DNA of 64,000 bases from Pyrinomonadaceae bacterium (lineage in GTDB: Bacteria; Acidobacteriota; Blastocatellia; Pyrinomonadales; Pyrinomonadaceae). Of the stretch, positions 17,415 through 25,741 are shown one piece after another. A model generated the notes under the pieces. The model made no database searches, had not been told where the DNA came from, and worked only from the letters and a program-made list of their open reading frames with translations. The DNA lies in NCBI GenBank assembly GCA_019694355.1, contig JAIBCB010000001.1:277001-341000 (forward strand), written 5' to 3'. A program made the position numbers and the translations under genes. Position 1 is the stretch's first letter. Each line of letters opens with the position of its first letter.

Positions 17415-17702
17415 TCAATATGCCTTTCGGCGGGCATACAACGCTTCGCTCAGATGGTTTGGGCATTTTAAGTTAAGGACGGTATTGCCGATAACAACGT
17501 TATATTCCTCGTTCTGACGGATGAATTGGCCGCGCAGCGGAGCATCGCTCACCTTCCGAACTACGCAGCTACGCACCCATTGCCAAAACTCGGTCTGGGT
17601 CGTCCAGTACTCCTTTCCGTCATGGCACATGATCAGCGCGTTTTTTTTCTTCTTCCGACGTTGGAGCTTTTTCAGTTTCTTTTCGTTCTTATCAGTTGGC
17701 AT
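17415..17702 (-). CDS. Small basic hypothetical protein at the head of the glycan operon
   Basis: 95 residues, not recognised. Residues 1-22 are very lysine-rich (KNEKKLKKLQRRKKKK); the remainder (about 23-95) is a compact mixed sequence with four Trp/Tyr-rich positions and two Cys ('VRSCVVRK', 'NLKCPNH'). There is no signal peptide or membrane segment. An AGGTG ribosome-binding site sits about 8 nt before the ATG, supporting expression. It lies immediately before wza on the same strand, so it is probably the first gene of the operon. The basic tail suggests binding to nucleic acid or an acidic polymer, but this is a guess. Confidence 0.6.
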   Translation of the reverse strand: MPTDKNEKKLKKLQRRKKKKNALIMCHDGKEYWTTQTEFWQWVRSCVVRKVSDAPLRGQFIRQNEEYNVVIGNTVLNLKCPNHLSEALYARRKAY

Positions 17703-17856
17703 CTGCTTACACCTATATCCTTACGTTCGGTTCAAACCGGACGTACAAACCCCGCAGGGAAGCCTGGTAACCAGGCAGTTGTCTGCTAATCCATTGCCGC
17801 ATTTTCACGATCCCTATTCTCAAGTCGCCAGACCCACGACCCGAGTTACAAGACCG
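17703..17856. other. Intergenic leader of the glycan operon with small hairpin
   Basis: A 154-bp gap between the LuxR regulator stop (17857) and the first glycan operon gene. It contains a short perfect hairpin GCCTGG-TAA-CCAGGC at 17762-17776. There is no T-run, so it is not a clear terminator. A promoter for the operon could lie here, but no convincing -35/-10 pair was identified. Confidence 0.35.
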
Positions 17857-18579
17857 TCAGGCTCCCAACGAATCCGTTGCGTTCCTGGCGTAGCCGTTCA
17901 TTGGATAGAAGCTGCTTTCGTTCAGTTTTTTCACCAGATTGTTCTCAAAGGCGTACACGACGAGTTCGAGGCGACTGGTTATATCCAGTTTGTTGAATAT
18001 TGAAGTCAGGTGGTGACGGACCGTGGTCTCCGAAATAAAGAGCGATTCTGCTATCTCTTTGTTCTTCATTCCCTTGCAGATCAAACCGATCACTTCGCGT
18101 TCCCGGTCAGTCAGGGCTGACGCGACCGGGCTCGGTGGAAGCGAATGGAGCATTTGCATTTCGCCGATCAGATGGCGGATGGTATCACCCATCACGATCC
18201 GATCGAACCATATTTCACCTGCGTGGATCTTCTCAATGGCCTTGAATAGCGTGTCTGCGCGTTCCTGCTTTAGGACAAGGCCGCGGATGCCGATTCTCAG
18301 GCACTGCTTGTAGATCTCAACATCAAGTTCATCGATGAGCAGCAAGACGGGTAATTCTGCGTCCTTGAGAAGAGGAAGCAGTTTGGCAACATCATTATCA
18401 GGGAGGTCGACCAAGATGAGGTCTGGCCTCTCGTCGTCGAGAATCTCCAGCGCAGATTCAGGATCCTTTGCTTCGCCAATAACGCGAAATTTGGGGTCAG
18501 TTTCAAGGAGCATTCGCAATGCTCCTCTAAAGATCGAATATTCTCCGATCATGACCAGCTTAATAATTGGGGATGTCAT
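17857..18579 (-). CDS. LuxR/NarL-type response regulator with atypical receiver
   Basis: A 240-residue two-domain regulator. The N-terminal receiver (about 5-125) keeps the phospho-acceptor Asp58 ('LILVDLPDND') and the 'LVLK' lysine, but the usual acidic pair after strand 1 is reduced to Gly12-Glu13 ('VMIGEYS') and the conserved Thr/Ser is absent. The C-terminal LuxR helix-turn-helix (about 160-220) is 'LTDREREVIGLICKGMKNKEIAESLF' followed by 'TTVRHHLTSIFNKL'. A good AGGTAGGAA ribosome-binding site precedes the ATG. It lies 154 bp upstream of the glycan operon on the same strand and is a paralogue of the regulator at 19443, so control of surface glycan or of the nearby secreted protein is plausible. 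Confidence 0.88.
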   Translation of the reverse strand: MTSPIIKLVMIGEYSIFRGALRMLLETDPKFRVIGEAKDPESALEILDDERPDLILVDLPDNDVAKLLPLLKDAELPVLLLIDELDVEIYKQCLRIGIRGLVLKQERADTLFKAIEKIHAGEIWFDRIVMGDTIRHLIGEMQMLHSLPPSPVASALTDREREVIGLICKGMKNKEIAESLFISETTVRHHLTSIFNKLDITSRLELVVYAFENNLVKKLNESSFYPMNGYARNATDSLGA

Positions 18580-19442
18580 AAAATTCCTACCTTTTATTTA
18601 CATCAACTCGATTTCCTTCCGCTATTGATTCGGAGTAACAGGTGGGAAAAATATTAAACGCAAACCAACGATCAGATTGGCCCTTTTCGAATCGATCACG
18701 CGACCGTCCCTCGACCGGATCGGATTGATCTGATCTCTCAGCCGCTGACGAAAATTTCCACATGGTTTACCCATACGAAACTTTAGACACATATTCATCC
18801 AAGACTCGCACCGACTTTCAGTTTGAATCCCACCAAGAGAAACAAGCAGCGATCGCTCGTTCCTCGTTCTGGATCGAATATGCCTACAATGTTATGTCCG
18901 CCCCAAGGCACACATCATCGGCTAATTCGATATATTTCGTAATACATATGTCCATCAAGGCTGCATAGGCGTTCTTGGACATCTGACTAATTCGCCAATG
19001 GCGCATTTCGATATTTTCGACAAATTCATATAGGCAAAAGCTCCCAGACCTATTTAAATTACCTTGGCAGCCTTCATATAGGACGGGCGGTCTGTCTGCC
19101 GCTTAGCAAAATGGGTGCACCGGATACGTCTGATTAACAGCGTGACGGTGCGAGAATGTCAAGAAAATGTGAAAATTCACAACTTTTCCTTCTTTCTTTG
19201 GGTGGGATACGTCATATTTCCGGCGAGATCCTGTCAACATACGACCGTCAAGAAGATCGCCGAGGCCGATTGGACCGCTGGTCGTGGCCGATTTCGATAA
19301 GACCGGCGTCATATATTTGCGCTATGCAAGATTGGACAAATGATGTAGGATTCCTTGTGGGTAGCCGAACTCAGACGGTTTCTCGCTTTTTCCTCGCAAA
19401 CAATATCGCAGATATTCGACGCGAGCTTGCAATGGTATCCCC
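18580..19442. promoter_or_regulatory. 863-bp divergent intergenic region between two LuxR-type regulators
   Basis: No credible gene was found: the short open frames here lack ribosome-binding sites and have composition unlike neighbouring coding DNA. The tract is AT-richer than its neighbours. It must hold the promoters of both divergent regulators. One perfect short palindrome, GTGAAAATTCAC at 19169-19180, stands out and could be an operator, although a 12-bp palindrome can also arise by chance. Confidence 0.45.
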
Positions 19443-20174
19443 ATGAGTAGAAGTAAACAGATCGGTGTCCTCCTGGTCGGGAAGTACGAGATCGTACAGG
19501 AAAGCCTTAGGCACCTAATTGAATCACACGAGGGTCTCGTCGTCACGGGACTCTACACATTCGACCGTACTAAGAGCGATCTATCTGGCGTTGCGCGTGC
19601 CGATGTCGCCGTAGTCTATTTGACGGCAGAGGATCAGGTGGACGTTGTTGGCGATCTTGTCAGCGAAAACCCATCGCTCCGCGTGGTAATCCTCGTCGCC
19701 GGTGCAGATCTTGATTCGCAGGCTCGTGCTCTGAAGATGGGCGCGGTCGGTATTGTTCAGATCGAGCAAAGTGCCAGGCTCTTGGTAGAAGCGATCCGAC
19801 AGACGCATGCCGGCGAAACTTGGTTGAATCAGACGGTGCTTCACAAGATCCTTGAGCGGGAGAAGCATCCAAACGAGCCATCTGACAACCGCTCAAACGG
19901 TGCGGATGCCACGTCCTTGACGCCCCGAGAACTTGAGGTTATCAAGCTTTTGGCAGCCGGCCGCAAGAATAAAGAACTCGCTAAGGAACTCTCAGTTAGC
20001 GAGGCCACCATCCGCCATCATTTGAGTTCGATCTATGGAAAGATCGGGGTTGATGACAGACTCAACCTTGTTATCTACGCGTACGAGAATGGATTAGTGG
20101 ATATGCCGGGAAGTCCTTCCAACCAGACTGCCTATCGCCCGACATCAAACGGTAGCGAGCTGAACGGGAACTGA
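19443..20174 (+). CDS. LuxR-type regulator with pseudo-receiver domain
   Basis: 243 residues, paralogous to the regulator at 17857-18579. The receiver-like N-terminus (about 7-125) has lost all phosphorylation residues: the acidic pair is Gly13-Lys14 ('LLVGKYE'), the phospho-Asp position is Tyr59 ('VAVVYLTAED'), and the conserved lysine region reads 'GIVQIEQ'. The C-terminal helix-turn-helix is intact ('LTPRELEVIKLLAAGRKNKELAKEL' then 'ATIRHHLSSIYGKIG'). It therefore probably works without phosphorylation, perhaps by ligand or protein binding. It is divergent from its paralogue and convergent with the giant secreted protein gene. Confidence 0.88.
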   Translation: MSRSKQIGVLLVGKYEIVQESLRHLIESHEGLVVTGLYTFDRTKSDLSGVARADVAVVYLTAEDQVDVVGDLVSENPSLRVVILVAGADLDSQARALKMGAVGIVQIEQSARLLVEAIRQTHAGETWLNQTVLHKILEREKHPNEPSDNRSNGADATSLTPRELEVIKLLAAGRKNKELAKELSVSEATIRHHLSSIYGKIGVDDRLNLVIYAYENGLVDMPGSPSNQTAYRPTSNGSELNGN

Positions 20175-20223
20175 TAAACTACCCGTCCTTGATACCACCC
20201 TTAGATCAAGCAAGACATAAAAA

Positions 20224-20265
20224 CGGCGTACCGTCTCCGGAGAAATCTCCGCTGGCGGTACGCCG
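20224..20265 (-). terminator. Rho-independent terminator between convergent genes
   Basis: A long interrupted hairpin: outer arms CGGCGTACCG/CGGTACGCCG and inner arms CGGAGA/TCTCCG. On the minus strand it is followed by TTTTTATG, so it should terminate transcription of the secreted protein gene that ends at 20344. On the plus strand it could also stop the regulator transcript, although the T-run on that side is poor. Confidence 0.8.
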
Positions 20266-20343
20266 AAAAGATTGCTAGATCGTGGCGACCTTCTCGACCT
20301 GATTGGTCACTGCACGGGACTGACCTCGCACCCTCCTTTTAAC

Positions 20344-23300
20344 TCATTCGCGGGGTGTGAAGTCGGCGTCTGTAATATTATCGCCGACCGTTATGACCCT
20401 ACTGTCAAAAACATAGCGCTTTGAGGTAGCGCTTAAGGCGTACGTCGCACCGGTCGGCACATTATCTATTCGATAATATCCAAACGAGTTCGTTAGAGCT
20501 CTTCGGACTACTCCGTCAACTCCAGTCAGCGTGACGACCGTGTTTCCGAGGCCACGCCCATCAGTCGTCCTCACTTGCCCACCCACCGAAGACTCCGCCG
20601 CCGTCGGGGAAAGGCTGATCTCGACGACACCATCGTTCCAATTTGGCGTTAGAGGATCACCATTAGAGTCGTTGACCTCTCGAATGGCAAGTGCATCTGA
20701 GAACGAGATCGGTGTGGTGGTACCGACAACGGCTCCGGAGTTTACCGAGAAGGTAATATGAACGATCCTTTTCGGCCCGGCTGGTGTCATGCTGGCGCCA
20801 AAGGTTGTGAGGTTATAAACAACACCGATCCTTCCAGCCGCAGCCTGCGATAGATTAGGTGCGAATGTGTGTGGATAGGCTGAGACGTCGGCTCCTTCAG
20901 AGACCACCGGACCGCTCAACACATTCGGGTCAAATTCGAGGGTGAACCCAAACCCAGCTTCGATGCCTTGGCCTTCAAGCTCGATATCAATCGAGACATT
21001 GCTGCCTGGTGCCGCAAGGGCGCCTAGAACGCTGACATCCCCCGGTGCCAGTAAGAGTGATGGCGATCTGGAACCTCGATCGCGTGGAACCTGAATTTGC
21101 CTAAGCCCGGTAGAGGCTCCCGCGGCAGGATTGTGTACTCCGACCATATCGCCGTTTGCGTAACGCAAGGCTACGGTGACGTCACCAGAGGCTAGTTGGC
21201 CATTTCCAAAGCTACTGATTGGTGCGCAATCGGCACGCTGATACTCATTTACATTCGGGTTTGGCGTTGCGTTGTGAGAGACCAGATTTAGGATTCTCGT
21301 GATATCTCCCGACGTGACCTGGCCATTGGGTATCCCAGAGCTTGCCGGTTGTCCTCCTGCGACATCCGCTTCAAAACCGCCAGCGAAAGTAACCACACCA
21401 TCAAGCCAGTCGGCCGGAACCGCAAACCCGTTCGAGTTGCTGACGAATTTGGAACCCGGAATCGTATTGAAGGTAAGTGGAGTTGACGTCGATGTGCCGG
21501 GCGTCGCCTTAAAGGTAACCAGCATTACGGTCGCGGGCGTGGCTGATGGCGGCAGCACGGCTCCGGGCTGTAAGGCCATCGTCAATGTCGTCGGCGACCC
21601 GCTGGGGCCGGGTTGTGTTACCCCGCATCCCAACGACGCCAGAGAAGCGTCGCATGCCGCCGACAAGAACTGGAGCTTACTCGAGTCATAGACCAGCGTA
21701 AATGCCATTGCATTCTCGGTACCTTGACTTGCGATCTGAATTGGCACGGTAATATTGGCACCCACTCCGGCCGGCTGTCCCGGAAGTACCGGTGTTTGAG
21801 TTGTGTTTCTGATCACCACGTCTCTTGGATTATCTCCGTTATAGCCAACAAAATCCGCAGTCGTTACGCTGCCGGATGGGTTGAGATAGTCGCGCTGGGA
21901 TGCATCAAAGGTGAAGGCAGAGCATTGGGGATCACTCGGACACGACGGAACAACGGAGTAGGAGCCGCTCGCAGAAAGGCCGCCGCTGAACGTGAAGTTT
22001 CCACCTGTCGCTGTTGTTGTCGAAAGATTCACCGGGCTGCCGCCGCTAGTTCCAGTTAGGGTTACAGTAACCCCGCCAATTCCGGAGCCGCCCGTATAGG
22101 CAGTGATCCGACCTCCGATGGAGATTCCGCCTGATGGATCGAGTATCGTTATAGCCGTTGTGATGGTTTGATTGTCGAAAATAGCACCGACGTTCTCGAT
22201 CTGGTTGCCGACAATTGGCCCGCTCGTGGCGGTGAACGTGGTGCCCGCGGCGACGCCGGTCGCGAAATCACCGCTTGAGGGTGCGACCGAGCCGTTCGTG
22301 CCCGGTGACGAAGAGTAAGCAACGCCAAGGTTATCGGGAGTGTGATTGATCGGAGTACAGACATTGGCAGAGGCCGAGTTTGTACACAGATTGACACCGC
22401 TGACCGTTGAGGTCTGCGAATAATTCAAGGTCGTTGGTGAGGCATTTATGCCACTGAGAGTCAACCATGGATCACTGTCGACGGTTCCGGGGCTTGTTGC
22501 GACGACGATGTCGCATCCGGTAGTGCCCGGGCCGGCATTGCATCCCCACCAATTATTTTCAGCATTGACCGAACTGGCAGAGTCGTTTTGAAGGCCGGTG
22601 AGGCCGCCCGTGTTGTTGCTTGACAGTCGGTTAAAGTTCGCATTGACCGTCGCCAATGTAGTGTTGGTCGAACTGCTGAAATCGTTAAAAAGGATCGCAA
22701 CGCTGTTGGCTCCGGTCGCATTAGTGATCGAGTTTCCCGACACCGTTGACGTTTGATTGTCTGCAACAAATCCGGCGATACCGATATTGCTCCCGGTGAT
22801 GATATTATTTGTGATCGTCGGGCTTGCGGCCGCAGAATAGACAATGGCTGCACCGGGATTGTTCGTGAATGAGGAGGAGGTTGCTGAAAACGTTGAAGGG
22901 GTAAGCGGAAGGGACGCATTGTACTGGTAGATCGCGTAGCTATTTCCGCTGAATGAACTACCGGTAACCGATACAGCGCCGGCATCCACAGTGACAATTC
23001 CCGTGGCGGCTCCTGAATTTAATGAGTAAAGATTGTTGGTAATGGTCGAGTTCGATATAGTTCCGGTCGCTCGGCCATAGATCTGGATTCCACTCTGTGC
23101 TAACAGGCTTGTGGCACCAACGCCAGTTATAGTTGTATTCGTAATGCTTGCAGAAGAACCGGTACCGCCGACGAGAATGCCATTCTCCTGATAACCATCG
23201 ATCGTGACCCCATCAAGATCAAGCGAGCCCGCAGTGCCAAATACCGTATCACCCACAACAATACCTTGTCCGTCTTGGGCAGAGTTGATTCCGGAAGACT

Positions 23301-24018
23301 GCTGAATGGTGGTGACGCGCGCGTTGCGCATGTTTAAGGTAGCCGATTCCGCCACGAATACGCCAAAGGTTCCGCTCGTCTGAGAAAACGTGACCGGGCC
23401 GGAGATCGTCAGATCTTTGATCGTGACATAGGCGTTTGCGCGTGCCTCTACGATCGCCCTCGCCGACCCGCCTGGCACCGTACTGTCCACCATGGCCGCC
23501 GGTGCAAATATCGTCGTATTGTTGATGCCTGAGCCCACGATCGATACGCACTTGCCCGCCGATATTTGCTCAATATAACTACCTGCAGCCACTGCGATCG
23601 TATCGCCGCCGGAGGTGCTGGCCGCGTTTATTGCCGCCTGGATGGTGGGATACGTCCCCGGAACATTTAGAGTTACACCGGAAGGAGAACAAGGCGCGGC
23701 AGATGAAGCTTGGGGAAAGCTCTCTCGACTGCCAAATGATGCGCCGTGTCGAGCCTGATGCGGCGGCGGAATCTGTCGTCGATCATCGCTTGAAAAGAAT
23801 GACCAGAGGTAATTAGAAAGATCCGCAAGCGAGAAGTTCGCCTCAGTAGGTAAGCTCGCCGAGTTTGCAAATGTCGGCTGTATCCAACCAAGGCCGACAA
23901 CAATGCCCAAGGCAACAACGACGGCTGAGGTCTTCAAACGCACGTCAAATCCGGAGGTTTTTATACCAAAATATCGACGAGCAGATATTAAAACGAGAGG
24001 AATCCTATTCAGAAACAT
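20344..24018 (-). CDS. Giant secreted beta-helix protein with cohesin-like and carboxypeptidase-regulatory-like domains
   Basis: 1224 residues with a long signal region (hydrophobic core about 31-50, likely cut after TFA). Residues about 115-500 are a right-handed parallel beta-helix, starting 'YPTIQAAINAASTSGGDTI' and rich in 'ITNNIITGSN'-type turns. A CarboxypepD_reg-like domain follows (about 625-700), then a cohesin-like fold ('VYDSSKLQFLS', about 735-880), a dockerin-like calcium-repeat segment with two 'NGQ(V/L)xSGD' motifs (about 895-950), a second cohesin-like domain (about 1000-1130) and a final CarboxypepD_reg-like domain (1144-1224). An AGGAG ribosome-binding site precedes the ATG. 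It is likely an extracellular or surface carbohydrate-binding or lytic protein; no catalytic residues were identified. Confidence 0.85.
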   Translation of the reverse strand: MFLNRIPLVLISARRYFGIKTSGFDVRLKTSAVVVALGIVVGLGWIQPTFANSASLPTEANFSLADLSNYLWSFFSSDDRRQIPPPHQARHGASFGSRESFPQASSAAPCSPSGVTLNVPGTYPTIQAAINAASTSGGDTIAVAAGSYIEQISAGKCVSIVGSGINNTTIFAPAAMVDSTVPGGSARAIVEARANAYVTIKDLTISGPVTFSQTSGTFGVFVAESATLNMRNARVTTIQQSSGINSAQDGQGIVVGDTVFGTAGSLDLDGVTIDGYQENGILVGGTGSSASITNTTITGVGATSLLAQSGIQIYGRATGTISNSTITNNLYSLNSGAATGIVTVDAGAVSVTGSSFSGNSYAIYQYNASLPLTPSTFSATSSSFTNNPGAAIVYSAAASPTITNNIITGSNIGIAGFVADNQTSTVSGNSITNATGANSVAILFNDFSSSTNTTLATVNANFNRLSSNNTGGLTGLQNDSASSVNAENNWWGCNAGPGTTGCDIVVATSPGTVDSDPWLTLSGINASPTTLNYSQTSTVSGVNLCTNSASANVCTPINHTPDNLGVAYSSSPGTNGSVAPSSGDFATGVAAGTTFTATSGPIVGNQIENVGAIFDNQTITTAITILDPSGGISIGGRITAYTGGSGIGGVTVTLTGTSGGSPVNLSTTTATGGNFTFSGGLSASGSYSVVPSCPSDPQCSAFTFDASQRDYLNPSGSVTTADFVGYNGDNPRDVVIRNTTQTPVLPGQPAGVGANITVPIQIASQGTENAMAFTLVYDSSKLQFLSAACDASLASLGCGVTQPGPSGSPTTLTMALQPGAVLPPSATPATVMLVTFKATPGTSTSTPLTFNTIPGSKFVSNSNGFAVPADWLDGVVTFAGGFEADVAGGQPASSGIPNGQVTSGDITRILNLVSHNATPNPNVNEYQRADCAPISSFGNGQLASGDVTVALRYANGDMVGVHNPAAGASTGLRQIQVPRDRGSRSPSLLLAPGDVSVLGALAAPGSNVSIDIELEGQGIEAGFGFTLEFDPNVLSGPVVSEGADVSAYPHTFAPNLSQAAAGRIGVVYNLTTFGASMTPAGPKRIVHITFSVNSGAVVGTTTPISFSDALAIREVNDSNGDPLTPNWNDGVVEISLSPTAAESSVGGQVRTTDGRGLGNTVVTLTGVDGVVRRALTNSFGYYRIDNVPTGATYALSATSKRYVFDSRVITVGDNITDADFTPRE

Positions 24019-24459
24019 TGGTTTTCTCCTGAGATCCTTGAAAACTTACATTGACGTTTGCCGACTGAAACAAGAAGCGGCCTTCACTTCAGGCAAGCCC
24101 TTCATATACGGAATCGCGCGTCACTCACGAAATCTTTCGAACGAGGACGCGAAACACTCTTTGGGGGCAAATGCCAAAGGAAGACCGCTAGGTCTTTGTT
24201 AATTTTCCGTATAGATTGCACAGGTTGAGGAGACCCTGTCGTCACTCATTTGGTGTAGGCTATACAAATTGGGCGGTTTGATCGGCTCAGGTTTGGACAA
24301 CCATTTGGCGCGAAGAACAGGGCCTGTTAGCGCGCGCCGCTTATACGTGCTGGCCTGTTTGTATCATCTAGTTTTGTCTATCGTTCGCTTACGGCGAAGC
24401 CCGATACCAATAACTGTGCTCGGGTGGCGTGTATCAAGAAAATTAGGGCCGCCTTGCGC
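24019..24459. other. 441-bp intergenic region, no gene seen
   Basis: Lies between the start of the giant secreted protein gene and the 3' end of a LuxR-type gene on the same strand, so it should contain the promoter of the secreted protein gene. The only open frames are short, lack ribosome-binding sites and have unconvincing products. No repeat or clear hairpin was recognised. Confidence 0.4.
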
Positions 24460-25593
24460 TTAGGATGGATCGGGAATCGTTGCGATGCTGGTGAGGATGA
24501 GGGAAATGAGTTCGCCTTGTCTGGAGGTTGAGGTCTTTGAGTAGATGCGTTTTAAGTGCGTGCGACAGGTGTTGGCGGTGATCGTGAGGTGGTCGCAGAT
24601 CTGTTCGACCGATTCGCCCTTTGCAAGCCGGGAAGCGACAGCTGCCTCGGCAGGTGTGAGGTCGTAAAGTTTGCGAAGAACCGCTTCGCTAACCCTTACT
24701 GATCTTTCGGGGTCGCACAAGAAAATGATCGTTAAACAGTCATCATCGTTCCCAGTGGTTTCGCCAATTGGCGACGCCAGGAGCTGAAGATGCCGATCGC
24801 CGGACGGCCGTCTAAGAAGGCAGATCGCCCCTGCGTCGGGGTCGCCATCTCTTCGCTGGGAATGCACGGTATGCAGGGTCTCGTGAAGATCTTTGGTCGC
24901 CTCAGGGTTTCTGGCTATCAGCGAACCGCTCTTGTCGACCGAAAGTCCGTCGTTCGCCTCCAAGATCTTTGCTGCTCGCGAATTTGCCGTCCGCACCTTT
25001 ACATTTTGATCAACGATAAGGGCCGGCCGAGTCATTTTGTTGACGGTATCGGCAAGGACGTCATGATCGCTAGATCTATTAATGTCGGCCAGGCTATCAC
25101 TTATCGACCGCTTAAGGAGCTTATCAAGCGACCCACGCTCCTTCTTGCCATAGATCTTCTTGCGCTCCGGGAGCGAAATACTGAACCCTGCCATCACGCC
25201 GTCCGGACGAACGAGTGCGTGATACTCGTAATTGAAAATATTGTATTCCCGAAAAAAGCCTTTATAGATCTCCGTTTTTTCAAACGACTGATCTTTTATC
25301 TTCGCAGCACTTGTTACCGGTTGATCGTCGTTGACAGGATGTGCCGTCTCGGTGGACGGTTTGAGGTCACCAAATGTTTCGATGTACTTGTTAATAAATA
25401 CATCGTCGAGTTCGCGGGAAAGGGACCGTTCGCCGGAAGCGGCTTCTTCCTTTCGAGCGTCGAGAGGGCTTACACCATTGTTAAAGACCCGCAAGGTGTC
25501 CTCGAGGGCGGTGGACAGGGCATCCTCACGGGCGGATTCTGAGTAACGCCGTCCTGCGACCTTGATCGTGTGCTTTTCCTTTTTTTTGGGCAT
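24460..25593 (-). CDS. LuxR-family regulator with PAS-like central domain
   Basis: About 377 residues from the ATG at 25593 (MPKKKEKHTIKV); an ATG at 25632 would add 13 residues. The N-terminal part (about 1-170) is not recognised. A PAS-like segment follows ('PALIVDQNVKVRTANSRAAKILEANDGL', about 190-290), as in DNA-binding regulators of the 'helix-turn-helix with PAS-like input' kind. The C-terminal LuxR domain has 'LYDLTPAEAAVASRLAKGESVEQICDHL' and 'TCRTHLKRIYSKTSTSRQGELI'. No receiver is present. It is encoded alone on the minus strand, divergent from rimO. The sensed signal is unknown. Confidence 0.82.
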   Translation of the reverse strand: MPKKKEKHTIKVAGRRYSESAREDALSTALEDTLRVFNNGVSPLDARKEEAASGERSLSRELDDVFINKYIETFGDLKPSTETAHPVNDDQPVTSAAKIKDQSFEKTEIYKGFFREYNIFNYEYHALVRPDGVMAGFSISLPERKKIYGKKERGSLDKLLKRSISDSLADINRSSDHDVLADTVNKMTRPALIVDQNVKVRTANSRAAKILEANDGLSVDKSGSLIARNPEATKDLHETLHTVHSQRRDGDPDAGAICLLRRPSGDRHLQLLASPIGETTGNDDDCLTIIFLCDPERSVRVSEAVLRKLYDLTPAEAAVASRLAKGESVEQICDHLTITANTCRTHLKRIYSKTSTSRQGELISLILTSIATIPDPS

Positions 25594-25741
25594 TATGGGG
25601 GTATTAAAGCCAAATTGAACGAACTTTATCACCCGTTTGAGTGGTATGTCAACCGAGCAGGCAGCGAGTAGGCCGGCCGTCGTCCCTGGGGTCGCTCTTT
25701 TGCCGCGGCTGCGATAAACTAAAAAGTTTGTGCTTGTTGAG

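Noticed and set aside
20344..24018. True cellulosome scaffold
   Set aside because: Cohesin-like and dockerin-like segments are on the same chain and no carbohydrate-binding module or anchoring domain was recognised.
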